Part shown: piece after piece, positions 51,151 through 60,893 of the stretch
Position numbering within the stretch: the first letter of the stretch is position 1
Layout of the letters: the number at the start of each line of letters is the position of its first letter
NCBI GenBank assembly: GCA_016699735.1
Contig: CP065008.1
Span: 744,001 to 808,000, forward strand
Direction of reading: 5' to 3'
Length of the DNA: 64,000 nucleotides
Source: Alphaproteobacteria bacterium
Lineage (GTDB): Bacteria > Pseudomonadota > Alphaproteobacteria > Micavibrionales > Micavibrionaceae
Notes under the pieces: model-generated
What the model was told of the DNA's origin: nothing
Seen by the model: only the letters and a program-made list of their open reading frames with translations
Database searches by the model: none
Made by a program: the position numbers and the translations under genes

Positions 51151-52617
51151 TCACGCTGCAGAGCCGTCCGGCCCGGGCTCCCGGCGCTTTTTGCTGCCGT
51201 TTGTTTCTTGATCTGGAAAAATAGACATATAGGTTCCGGTATTGCCTTGCCGGATTTCTTCAAGAATGGAATTCATTTCCCAGACCAGATTTGAAAGCGC
51301 GGCGGTATTATCGCCCTTCTGCCCGGTTTCACGAAGCTTCTGGACTTCGCTGACAAGATTGGCCTGAACCTGACTGAGCACCTGGAAAGTGGTGTTGACA
51401 TCGTGCATTTGCTGGGTCAGTTGGCTTAAGCGGTTGATTTGCTGGAACGCGAGGTCTTCGCCCGTCGCTTTGGCATGAGACAGATGGCCGCTGATCTCGA
51501 AGAGGCTGTCTCTGATACTGGAGTTTAAGCGCAAAGAAGGGTCGATGCTCTGGGAGATATATTGCAGGGAATCCTTAACCGCCCCCATGCGCGCCCCCAT
51601 GCGCTCGGTCGCCATGAAGATGTCTTTCTGGTAATCGTGAATTTTTTCGGTCTGGGCGATGCTTTTCTGCATGGCGTCGTTCGATCTAGACAGGGCAAGG
51701 GCGATCTGGCCCATCTTTTGGTTGCTTTTGGTCGAAAGATACACGAACCCGGCCAGCCAGGCTTTGAGATCGTCTGATTTCGGAACGTTCTGTCCCTTGG
51801 TCTTGTCCTGCAGATGCGGATTCAGCTTGGGAATCCGTAAATCGATCCAGCGACTGACCTCCTCGACGAAGTTATTCTGGGCATGACCGCCGAAGAAATT
51901 TAGAAAGCCAAGGAAAAGTGATCCCGCCAGACCGAACAGGGACGCACTGAAGGCAACCCCCATACCCTCAAGCGGCGCGGCAATTTTTTGTATAAAAGCG
52001 CCCAGATTGTCGCCGCCACCTGATTGGGACGGAGCATCGAAGGAATGGGAAACCTCCGACATGGCCTCCCCGACATCGTCGATGGCGTCCAAAAGCCCCC
52101 AAAATGTTCCGATCAGACCCATCATGACAAGAATACCTGAAAGATAGCTGACCACGTTCCGCTCGTGCCGCATACGGCTGCCGAATTTGGATTTGATCAG
52201 TCGGGCATCGTTATCGGTGAAGTTCATGTGCCCGTATACGGAGAGATTATCCAGAGCACCGTGCATATTCTGGATGTTCAGCATCGCCCCGTCGGAGTTA
52301 AGGCTTTTTTTAAGGCTCTCGATACTGTCGCGGTCCGTGTCGCTCGACTCCTCGGCCTTCTCGACTTTTTTCAAAAACCGCAAAGTCCGGTAGAGGTCGT
52401 AATTATTGGCAAAAGCTTTGTAAATCGCCCAGAAAATGATGAAAAAGATCGTGGCATTGAGTTGCGGTGCGGTCCAAAACCCCTCGTTGAGCCTTTCCCG
52501 AAGCATATACGAAACGACAAAGAAACCAGTCGTGCACAGCACCATAGAGGGGGTGATGAGTTGAAATAAAGACAGGTTAACGTTAGCGGATGAAGATCCT
52601 GAGGTATCTGATTTCAT
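51151..52617 (-). CDS. MotA/TolQ/ExbB-like proton channel protein (SiiB-like)
   Basis: 488 aa from the ATG at 52617. Hydrophobic segments lie near residues 15-40 and 50-70. The MotA/ExbB core has YLSGILVMMGLIGTFWGLLDAI and GMGVAFSASLFGLAGSLFLGF. A very long helical cytoplasmic or periplasmic tail (about residues 290-470) is rich in coiled coil. First gene of the operon motA-like, motB-like, tolC-like, coiled-coil. Divergent from the RTX protein gene. An upstream start cannot be excluded because the ribosome site is weak. Confidence 0.85.
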   Translation of the reverse strand: MKSDTSGSSSANVNLSLFQLITPSMVLCTTGFFVVSYMLRERLNEGFWTAPQLNATIFFIIFWAIYKAFANNYDLYRTLRFLKKVEKAEESSDTDRDSIESLKKSLNSDGAMLNIQNMHGALDNLSVYGHMNFTDNDARLIKSKFGSRMRHERNVVSYLSGILVMMGLIGTFWGLLDAIDDVGEAMSEVSHSFDAPSQSGGGDNLGAFIQKIAAPLEGMGVAFSASLFGLAGSLFLGFLNFFGGHAQNNFVEEVSRWIDLRIPKLNPHLQDKTKGQNVPKSDDLKAWLAGFVYLSTKSNQKMGQIALALSRSNDAMQKSIAQTEKIHDYQKDIFMATERMGARMGAVKDSLQYISQSIDPSLRLNSSIRDSLFEISGHLSHAKATGEDLAFQQINRLSQLTQQMHDVNTTFQVLSQVQANLVSEVQKLRETGQKGDNTAALSNLVWEMNSILEEIRQGNTGTYMSIFPDQETNGSKKRREPGPDGSAA

Positions 52618-52814
52618 TGAAAATAATCGCGGAAGTGAATACGAACGTAAACACCTAATCATAGGTCCGATATACTTGAAACACAAAGATAAACCGCCAC
52701 TTTTCCCCAGTTTTAAACCCCTGGCAGGGTATAAAATCCTAAAATTAACATAAAATTTAACTTATCGGCCTAAAATGGGAGGGTAGAGTTTAACCGGATT
52801 TAAGGATTCATCCG

Positions 52815-55800
52815 ATGATCAACCTCGTAGACGCCTCAATGCCCGGCCCGTCTGAGCAGAAAGTCCTGCACGTCCGTCCAGGCGATACGATTGATTTTAA
52901 AGAAATAGTTTTGGAAAAAACCTACGTGGACATCATCGGTCCCGACGTAATCCTGACGAACAGCGAAACAAAAGCAAAAATCATTTTTCCTGGTCTGGGC
53001 CTGATTCTTTTTTCAGCCGAAGAAGCGCCGCAAATGCTGGTCAACGGGGAGGTAATGACCCCGGCGGAGCTGCTGAGCAAAATAGGCCGCGTTCACAACA
53101 TCACGACAGAAGATTATTTAAGCTTTACCAGCATCGACCTCGATGAGGGCGCATCAGACGGGGAGCAGTCGCTCGAAGAGGGAGAAATTATTATCCAGGA
53201 AGAACTGGCCATGGTGTTGGTCAGGGGGCAGCCGCAGAAGGATGCAACCGACCCTGAAACGGCCCGCGAGGAACTGGAGGAAATCGAAGCGCTGCTGGAT
53301 TACCGTTCGACAGTTCATGATGATGCCTTTGGCACGCCCTACCTGCTGCCCCTCAAAGTCTCCCTCGATAAAAGCTCAAGCCAGCAAAGGCCGGAGGAGG
53401 TTGACCCGAACCTTAACAATTTGGCACGAACAGTTTTTGATTTTGATACGAGGATGCTTCAACTCGCCTCTGTAGATCCTGCGGCGGGCGCAGATGTCCA
53501 TGGCGGCGGTGGGTCCGAGCTTGCGGCCTTCGATCCCGGCGCCAATCCGCAATATTTCGGACAGGAAACGATCGATAAATCCGGAGACAATTCGGGCCTG
53601 GTGATCTATGCGGATAACCCGGATTTCTTCGACGACTCGCACGGCGCCCGCAACATCCAGATTTCTCCGAACCTTCCGGACGACTTCGACGTCACGGAAG
53701 TAAAACTGACTATCCAGAACATCGTGGGCACGGTCACTCCCTCCGATTTCTCGGTGTTCGGCGTTCTGGACGATGGGACGGGCTTTAACGAGATCGCTGC
53801 AGCGTTTAATCCGGCAACCGGGACGTTCACAATTCCGGCGGCCTCAATCCAACTCGACGGCCGCGGCGATATCAACCTTGTTCTGGTGTATGATCAGGCC
53901 TTCGCAGGGGATACGTTTGAAATCCTCATAGAGTCGACGGCGGAGTTCGATTTCCTGAGCGGCGGAACTGTCCCGGAAAACCCGATCCAGACGGAAACCC
54001 TCACACGCACGGTCAAATTCACCAATGACTACGCCAGCGAAGGCGGCGGGTTTGACTGGTATCTGGAAACCACGCCGAACGATACCCGCATTTTTTCAGG
54101 CAGCGGCGATGATACAATTTACGGCGGCATGGGAAGGGATTTTATTGAAACTAACGGCGGCGATGATACGGTCTACGCCGACTCCGGCGATGGAGCCGGA
54201 GACGATGAGATTGACGGCGGCGAGGGTGGAGAAACGACAGGCGATACGGTGATTTACACGGGTCGCCTGGAGGCGATCAGCGTCGATCTCGGCGCAGGGG
54301 GAGCCGTGGCGGACGGCAGCGGCTTTTACGATGTGACCGTCGGCGTAGCCGGAGAAACCGATAAGGTCAAGAATATAGAAAATATCTCGGGCGGCTCTGG
54401 CGACGACACAATAATTGGCGACAATGACGCATTTGGAAACATTTTATCGGGAGGAATCGGTGACGACCTGCTCATGGGCGGCCTCGGCAACGATACGCTG
54501 ACGGGCGGAAGCGGCACCGACACACTCAGTTACGCCTACATCACGGGCGCCGGCGCGGGAATCACGATCGATTTGTCGGCAGCATCTGTGAATGCGGGAG
54601 CGGGCGACGTCGATACGATTGGCGACCTCTTCGAACACCTCACTGCGACCAGCCGCGATGACACGATTATCGGAAACACGCAGAACAACGACATCGACGG
54701 CGGCGGCGGCACGGATACGGTCAGTTACGCCGGACGCGCCGGAACGGGCGGATTGACAGTAGATTTCAGTGTCCTTGATATTGACGGGATGTCCGTCCTG
54801 ACCTTCGGCAGCATCGCCGAGCAGGACCGCCTGATCCGGATTGAAAACCTGACCGGAACCGGGCAGGGGGACACGGTAACAGGCGATGCCGCGAACAACA
54901 TCTATCTCGGCTTGGCCGGAAATGACACGATCAGCGGCGGCGTGGGCGCTGACACGATCGACGGCGGGGCGGACAACGACACCCTGAACGGCGATGCCGG
55001 GGACGACAGCATCAGCGGAGGTGCGGGCATAGATGTCATAGATGGTGGTGCAAATACGGCCATTGGCGACACTGTAGATTATAGCGGCGAGTCGGGCATC
55101 CTCGACGCCAATTTGACCACGGGCGTAGTATCGGCAGACGGCGCAGGCAGCACGGACACTGTCACGAATATCGAAAACGTGCGCGGCGGCAGCGGCACCA
55201 ACACGATCCGCGGCAGCGCGGCAGACAACGTCATGACCGGCGGCGCCAGCACAGATAATTTCTATGGTTCTCTGGGCAGCGACACCTACACCGGAAACGG
55301 CGGATCGAACACGCTCGATTATTCCGAGCTTTCATCGGGCAACATTGACGTCCGCTGGAACGGGGCTACAAACACGGTCAATAAGGGCGCAGGGGGAACA
55401 GACAGTTTCACAGGTGTGCAAACCATTAACGGCAGCATTCTCGCCACAGACACCCTGACCCTTCTGGTCGCGGGCCTGACGGTGCAGAGCTCTGGCGCTT
55501 ACTTCTCTCCCGATGCTCTGGCAACCTTGATCGGCGTTGAAAATGTCGAGGGTTCGACCGGAGCGGACACCATCCACGCAATGAACACGGGAACAACCGA
55601 CAACACCATCAACGGCAACGGCGGCAACGATATTATCTACGGCGGCGATGGCAATCACACTTTGGACGGAGGTCTGGGAACGGACACGCTGCGCTTCGGC
55701 ACGGCCTCGGCTATCGCCTTTAACCTCAGCACATCCACGGCGGTCTTTGCTACTTATACCAACGGCTTTTCCGGATTCGAGGAATACTATCTCGGTTCGG

Positions 55801-58598
55801 CGGGCGATACCGTCACGGGGTCCGCAGGTAATGACGGCCTAGTTCATGGTGAAGACGGAAACGACACCTTCCAGGTCAGTGCGGGAATCGACTCCTTCGA
55901 CGGGGGAAATAATACGGATACCTATGAGTTTCTCGGCGCGGCAGGTGCCATCAACGTCAACATGACCCTCGGCAGCAATCAGGTGATCGACGACGGGTTC
56001 GGCAACACGGAAACGATCACATCCATAGAAAATATCTCGGGCACGAACCTGGCCGACACGATCACCGGCAGCACGGTTGCAAACACGCTGCTCGGGCGCG
56101 ACGGCAACGATATCCTCAGCGGCGATGCGGGAGACGACACGATCAGCGGCGGCAACGATGATGATACCATTAGCGGCGGCGCGGATAACGACACCCTGAA
56201 CGGCGATGCCGGGGACGACACCATCAGCGGCGGTGCAGGCGTGGATGTGATCGACGGCGGTGCGAATACAGCCATGGGCGATACCGTGGATTACAGCGCG
56301 GAAAGCGGCGCCGTGACGGTCAACCTGACGACGGGCGTGGTGTCTGCTGATGGCACGGGCAGCACGGATACAGTAAGCAACATCGAGAACGTGCGCGGCG
56401 GCAGTGCCACCAACACGATAACGGGGAACGCCTCGAACAACGTGATTACGGGCGGCGCCAGCACCGATAACTTCTTCGGCTCTCTGGGCAACGACACCTA
56501 TACCGGCAACGCGGGAAGCAATACCCTGAATTATTCCAGCTTGTCCTCCGGCAATATCGACGTGCAGTGGAACGGTGTAGGCAACACGATTATCAAGAGC
56601 GCAGGGGGAACGGACAGTTTCACGGGCGTCCAGATCATCAACGGCACGGCCCTGACCACCGACCGTCTGACGCTGCTGACGGCGGGTCTGACCGTTCAGG
56701 CCTCCGGCGCCTATTTCTCTCCAGATGCTTTGGCAACGCTCATCGGCGTGGAACGGGTCGAAGGCTCGGCAGGTTCGGACACGATCTTCTCGATGAGTGG
56801 CGCAGGCGTCAACAACACTATCAACGGCAACGCAGGCGATGACATCATTTACGGCGGTAACGGCACCCATACGCTGAACGGTGGCTCGGGCGGCGAAACG
56901 CTGGGCGATCAGTTGGTCTTCACGACAGCCTCCAACATGACCTTTAACCTCTCCACATCGACCGCGGTGTTTGGCGGATTCACCAATACCTTCGCGGCCT
57001 TCGAACGCTACCAGCTCGGCAACGGCACGAACACGATCACGGGGTCTGCGGCGGCGGACGGGCTGGTCAGAGGCGGAACGGGCAGCGACACCTTCAACGC
57101 CAGCACCGGAGCCGATCAATTCGACGGCGACGGCGGGACCGATACCTACAATTTCGCCTCCACGACCAACGGCGTAACGGTCAATCTCCTCCTCGGCAGC
57201 AATCAGGTGACGAACGACGGCTACGGCAACATTGAAACGATCTCCAATGTCGAGAACATCACCGGATCGGGATTTGTAGACAATATTACCGGTAGCGCCG
57301 TTGCCAACACTTTGATCGGCAATAACGGCAATGACATCCTGAACGGAGACGCGGGTAACGACAACATCCAGGGCGGTAACGGCGACGATATCATCGACGG
57401 CGGCGCCGACAACGACACGATTGATGGCGGCGCTAACAACGACACGATTGCAGGCGGCGACGGCGACGACAGTATCGTCGGGGGCACAGGCAACGATACC
57501 ATTGACGGCGGCACAAATACAGCCGTAGGGTCGGCCTCCGGTGGCGACACGGCCAACTACAGCGCGGCGACGACACTCGTGACCGTCGACCTCCAGACGG
57601 TCGGTGTGAATGCAACCGGAACGACCATCGGCAACGATACCCTCACGAATATCGAAAACGTTTCCGGCGGAACGGGCAATGATATCATCCGCGGCGATGG
57701 CAATTCCAACAGGTTCGTCGGTAATAACGGCAACGACTCCCTGAATGGCCGCGGCGGCAATGACTTCCTGTTCGGGAGCGCCGGGGACGATACCCTGATC
57801 GGGGGCGCCGGGAACGACAGGCTGGACGGCGGCACGAACTTCGATACGGTGGATTACTCAACCGCAGCGGGCGCCATTACCGTAAACCTGGTGACAGGGG
57901 CCGTCAGCAACGACGGGGACGGCGGTGCCGACACACTAGTCGCCATTGAATCCATCATCGGGACAACGGGCAATGACACGGTCTCCAGCGCTCACAGCAA
58001 CTATACCCTAAGCGGCGGAACAGGAACCGATACGCTCAACTACGCCTTCACGACGCAGGGCATAACAGCCAATCTCAGCGGCCTCGGAGCGGTCATCACC
58101 GGAACCATCAACAAGACCAACGGCGCCGCCGTAACCACCGACAGCGTCACCAACTTCGAAAGCTTCGTCGGCGGCAGTGGCAACGATATCTTCACCTTCA
58201 ACACCGACGCAATGATCGACGGATCGCCGCTTCTGGGCACCGTGAGCGGGGGAACCGGAACCGACCGCCTGAACATCAATAACAGCCTGTCCGGCAATAA
58301 CCTGACCGCCAACAACATCAGCGGTACGACGATTGCGGGAATCTTCAGCAATATCGACGAACTCAACCTCACCGGGGCGACCGTGAACGGCAACTATGAC
58401 GGCGCGGACTACACCCTCTCCAACGATGCCGACGACTTCGACCTGACGCAGGCCAACGTCGAGGCGCTGGTCGGTGTGGGCGGAACGCTGGCCCTGACGG
58501 TCAGCTCCACCTTCGACCTCTTCATCAGCGGCGCGACCAATGCCGGCGGCGGCGTCTACCAGTGGGGCGCGACCACCGTCAACGTCACGGCGGTCTAA
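52815..58598 (+). CDS. Large RTX protein, candidate type I secreted adhesin
   Basis: 1927 aa, no Sec signal. The N terminus (about 1-230) is a non-repetitive beta-rich domain of the kind seen at the start of large RTX adhesins (VLHVRPGDTIDFKEIVLEK). A central region (about 240-400) precedes many GGxGxDxUx calcium-binding repeats (GGSGDDTIIG, GGADNDTLNGDAGDD). A 404-aa unit is tandemly duplicated. The C terminus ends TTVNVTAV, an unusual final segment that may serve as the type I export signal. No Ig-like or lectin domains are clear. It is divergent from the proton-channel operon and upstream of the ABC and HlyD genes, so it is probably the cargo. Confidence 0.9.
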   Translation: MINLVDASMPGPSEQKVLHVRPGDTIDFKEIVLEKTYVDIIGPDVILTNSETKAKIIFPGLGLILFSAEEAPQMLVNGEVMTPAELLSKIGRVHNITTEDYLSFTSIDLDEGASDGEQSLEEGEIIIQEELAMVLVRGQPQKDATDPETAREELEEIEALLDYRSTVHDDAFGTPYLLPLKVSLDKSSSQQRPEEVDPNLNNLARTVFDFDTRMLQLASVDPAAGADVHGGGGSELAAFDPGANPQYFGQETIDKSGDNSGLVIYADNPDFFDDSHGARNIQISPNLPDDFDVTEVKLTIQNIVGTVTPSDFSVFGVLDDGTGFNEIAAAFNPATGTFTIPAASIQLDGRGDINLVLVYDQAFAGDTFEILIESTAEFDFLSGGTVPENPIQTETLTRTVKFTNDYASEGGGFDWYLETTPNDTRIFSGSGDDTIYGGMGRDFIETNGGDDTVYADSGDGAGDDEIDGGEGGETTGDTVIYTGRLEAISVDLGAGGAVADGSGFYDVTVGVAGETDKVKNIENISGGSGDDTIIGDNDAFGNILSGGIGDDLLMGGLGNDTLTGGSGTDTLSYAYITGAGAGITIDLSAASVNAGAGDVDTIGDLFEHLTATSRDDTIIGNTQNNDIDGGGGTDTVSYAGRAGTGGLTVDFSVLDIDGMSVLTFGSIAEQDRLIRIENLTGTGQGDTVTGDAANNIYLGLAGNDTISGGVGADTIDGGADNDTLNGDAGDDSISGGAGIDVIDGGANTAIGDTVDYSGESGILDANLTTGVVSADGAGSTDTVTNIENVRGGSGTNTIRGSAADNVMTGGASTDNFYGSLGSDTYTGNGGSNTLDYSELSSGNIDVRWNGATNTVNKGAGGTDSFTGVQTINGSILATDTLTLLVAGLTVQSSGAYFSPDALATLIGVENVEGSTGADTIHAMNTGTTDNTINGNGGNDIIYGGDGNHTLDGGLGTDTLRFGTASAIAFNLSTSTAVFATYTNGFSGFEEYYLGSAGDTVTGSAGNDGLVHGEDGNDTFQVSAGIDSFDGGNNTDTYEFLGAAGAINVNMTLGSNQVIDDGFGNTETITSIENISGTNLADTITGSTVANTLLGRDGNDILSGDAGDDTISGGNDDDTISGGADNDTLNGDAGDDTISGGAGVDVIDGGANTAMGDTVDYSAESGAVTVNLTTGVVSADGTGSTDTVSNIENVRGGSATNTITGNASNNVITGGASTDNFFGSLGNDTYTGNAGSNTLNYSSLSSGNIDVQWNGVGNTIIKSAGGTDSFTGVQIINGTALTTDRLTLLTAGLTVQASGAYFSPDALATLIGVERVEGSAGSDTIFSMSGAGVNNTINGNAGDDIIYGGNGTHTLNGGSGGETLGDQLVFTTASNMTFNLSTSTAVFGGFTNTFAAFERYQLGNGTNTITGSAAADGLVRGGTGSDTFNASTGADQFDGDGGTDTYNFASTTNGVTVNLLLGSNQVTNDGYGNIETISNVENITGSGFVDNITGSAVANTLIGNNGNDILNGDAGNDNIQGGNGDDIIDGGADNDTIDGGANNDTIAGGDGDDSIVGGTGNDTIDGGTNTAVGSASGGDTANYSAATTLVTVDLQTVGVNATGTTIGNDTLTNIENVSGGTGNDIIRGDGNSNRFVGNNGNDSLNGRGGNDFLFGSAGDDTLIGGAGNDRLDGGTNFDTVDYSTAAGAITVNLVTGAVSNDGDGGADTLVAIESIIGTTGNDTVSSAHSNYTLSGGTGTDTLNYAFTTQGITANLSGLGAVITGTINKTNGAAVTTDSVTNFESFVGGSGNDIFTFNTDAMIDGSPLLGTVSGGTGTDRLNINNSLSGNNLTANNISGTTIAGIFSNIDELNLTGATVNGNYDGADYTLSNDADDFDLTQANVEALVGVGGTLALTVSSTFDLFISGATNAGGGVYQWGATTVNVTAV
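54969..57392 (+). repeat. Tandem duplication of a 1212-nt RTX module
   Basis: The stretch beginning GCGGACAACGACACCCTGAAC (54969) recurs at 56181, exactly 1212 bases (404 codons) on. Both copies run through the GGANTA(I/M)GDTVDYS segment, the YFSPDALATLIGVE segment, and the LGSNQV(I/T) segment. They are diverged but collinear. The end of copy 2 is approximate. Confidence 0.75.
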
Positions 58599-58712
58599 AA
58601 CCGCAGGGACAACTTGCCGCGCCGCGTTGTGGGCATAAGCCTTTTCTGCTAACCTCAGGACAGTAAATCGACGGCAATGTGTAACGGCGGTTTCACGCCG
58701 CATTTTCCATTT

Positions 58713-60893
58713 ATGACAACGATGACGACTAAAGAACGGGCGAAGGACAAGCCCCGCACACCGCCGCAGGTGGAGGTAAAAACAAGCCTCGATCCGCTGC
58801 TGGAATGTTTTCGCTATACGCTCTCCTTGCAGGGCATGACGCCGGACCTTCAGTCCCTGACGGACTCCCTTCCTCAAACAGGGGAAGTCTTCGAACCCTC
58901 CGACCTCCAGCGCCTCGCCGAAAAAATGAATGTCTCGGCCCGCATCAAGAAAATCCCCTTCGGCCTTCTGCAGGAATTGGTGACACCTGTGATACTGCTT
59001 CTTCAGGACCGTAAGGCGGTGGTCTATCTCCCCGGCGGCGACGAACCCGGAAAACTCTTCGCCTCGGACACGGGCCTTGCAGCAGGAAATCTGGAAAATC
59101 TTCGCAACGCCTATCTCGGTCACGCGATTTTGGTAACGCCGAAGGGAAAAGATCAAGAAAAAACCGAGCATATGTGGAAGCAAGGCGCCATCGACTGGTT
59201 TTGGGCGCCGATCAACGCCTATTGGCAGGGCTACGCGGAAATTATTGTCTGCTCTCTGTTCATCAATCTCTTTATCATCGCCATGCCGCTTTTTACGATG
59301 AATGTCTATGACCGTGTGGTTCCAAACTTCGCGGTCGAAACCCTTCAGGTTCTGACCATCGGCATCACGCTGGCCTTTATTTTCGATTTCCTCTTTCGCA
59401 CAATCCGCGCCCATATCCTTGAAAAAATCGCCGCAAAACTCAGCGTCAAATTCGACCGCGACCTGATGGCGCACCTGATAGACCTTCCGCCTGAAGCCAT
59501 GAGCCTTTCGATCGGCGAAAAGGCGAACATCTTTAAGGAGCTTCAGGGCTTAAGGGATTTCTACTCAACCCGCCTCGTTCCGGCCTTTGTAGACCTGCCC
59601 TTTACTTTGCTTTTCCTGATCGTGATTTACCTGATTGCCCCGTCGGTGAGCTTCGTTCCCGTTCTGGGGATTATCATGATTCTGGGGCTGCAGATGGGTG
59701 TGCAATCTCTCCTGACCCGCCGCACGAAGGAAATGTTCTCCTCCTCTCAGTCGAAATCCGCCGTGATGGTCGAAATGCTGGGTGGGTTGCAGACGATCCG
59801 TATGTTTGGCGCAGGGGGCGCCCGCCTGCGCCGCTGGCACGATGTCTCCGAACGCTCGGCCAACAGCACAAAACGCAATCAATCCGTCATGAACGCGGCG
59901 GCAAATATTTCGAATCTCGTTATGACGCTCGTCAATATTTTTGTCGTCTTTTTCGGGGTCTATGCAATACAGGCTGGAGATCTCAGCGTCGGCGGCCTGA
60001 TCGCGGTCACCATCCTCGCAGGCCGCGCCATCGCCCCCGTCACAGGAGTTGCGGCCGTAGTCTCAAGGCTCAGGCAGTCCCGCGATGTCCTCAAGATGAT
60101 CGACAGCATCTTCTCGGTTCCCGTTGAAGGCGACCGCGCCGCGAACATCAGTGCCAAGGGGCCATTCACGGGCCGTATGGAACTCCAGAACGTCTCCTAT
60201 AAGTACAAGGGCCAGAGCCTCGCGGCGGTGCAGGGCATAAACCTGAACATCAGCGCGGGAGAAAAAATCGGCCTCATCGGCCAGACCGGAGCAGGAAAAT
60301 CAACCCTCGCCTTTCTGCTTGCCGGATTGATCCACCCGCAGACGGGAACGATCCTCTATGACGGTTTCGCGCACGACACCATCCTGTCCGCAGAACTCCG
60401 CCGCTCCATCGGCTATGTCCCCCAGAAATCCTTTTTCTTCTCCGGCACGATCCGCGACAACATCCTGATGGGCGCCGAAGACCTCACCGAACACGACTTC
60501 GCGCAGGCCGCCGAACTCTCCGGCTTAAATATGTACATCCACCAGACCGGGCAGGGCTTCGACACTGAAATCGGCGAGGGCGGGATCAGGCTGTCCGGCG
60601 GGCAGCAGCAGGCCATCGCGCTGGCCCGCGCCATGATCCGCGATCCCTCCATCCTGATTTTCGACGAGCCGACAACGGGCATGGACAACCTGCTCGAACA
60701 GCAAATCCACCAGAATTTGAAAACCTATTTGCGGAACAAAACTTTTATCATGGTGACCCACCGCACGACCCTCCTGCCTCTGGTCGAGCGCCTGATCCTC
60801 CTGACCAAGGGCCGACTCGCCGCCGATGGCCCGCGGGATGAAGTCCTGCGCCGTTTGGGCGCTCAACCGGGGCAATTCGGGGAACGCGCATGA
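58713..60893 (+). CDS. Type I secretion ABC transporter (inner-membrane)
   Basis: 726 aa from the ATG at 58713 (another ATG at 58722). The N-terminal 150 residues form a degenerate C39-peptidase-like domain without an obvious catalytic Cys, typical of RTX exporters. A six-helix membrane domain follows (about 180-420). The nucleotide-binding domain has Walker A IGQTGAGKST, signature RLSGGQQQA and Walker B ILIFDEPT. It probably exports the upstream RTX protein. It overlaps the HlyD gene by four bases. Confidence 0.95.
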   Translation: MTTMTTKERAKDKPRTPPQVEVKTSLDPLLECFRYTLSLQGMTPDLQSLTDSLPQTGEVFEPSDLQRLAEKMNVSARIKKIPFGLLQELVTPVILLLQDRKAVVYLPGGDEPGKLFASDTGLAAGNLENLRNAYLGHAILVTPKGKDQEKTEHMWKQGAIDWFWAPINAYWQGYAEIIVCSLFINLFIIAMPLFTMNVYDRVVPNFAVETLQVLTIGITLAFIFDFLFRTIRAHILEKIAAKLSVKFDRDLMAHLIDLPPEAMSLSIGEKANIFKELQGLRDFYSTRLVPAFVDLPFTLLFLIVIYLIAPSVSFVPVLGIIMILGLQMGVQSLLTRRTKEMFSSSQSKSAVMVEMLGGLQTIRMFGAGGARLRRWHDVSERSANSTKRNQSVMNAAANISNLVMTLVNIFVVFFGVYAIQAGDLSVGGLIAVTILAGRAIAPVTGVAAVVSRLRQSRDVLKMIDSIFSVPVEGDRAANISAKGPFTGRMELQNVSYKYKGQSLAAVQGINLNISAGEKIGLIGQTGAGKSTLAFLLAGLIHPQTGTILYDGFAHDTILSAELRRSIGYVPQKSFFFSGTIRDNILMGAEDLTEHDFAQAAELSGLNMYIHQTGQGFDTEIGEGGIRLSGGQQQAIALARAMIRDPSILIFDEPTTGMDNLLEQQIHQNLKTYLRNKTFIMVTHRTTLLPLVERLILLTKGRLAADGPRDEVLRRLGAQPGQFGERA

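Noticed and set aside
55839..57119. A long open frame antisense to the RTX gene
   Set aside because: It arises from the GC-rich, 3-base-periodic RTX repeats; composition is Arg/Ala/Val-rich with no motif.
54100..58000. Repeats that might suggest a CRISPR array
   Set aside because: The repeats are in-frame, degenerate codings of GGxGxDxx units without fixed-length unique spacers.
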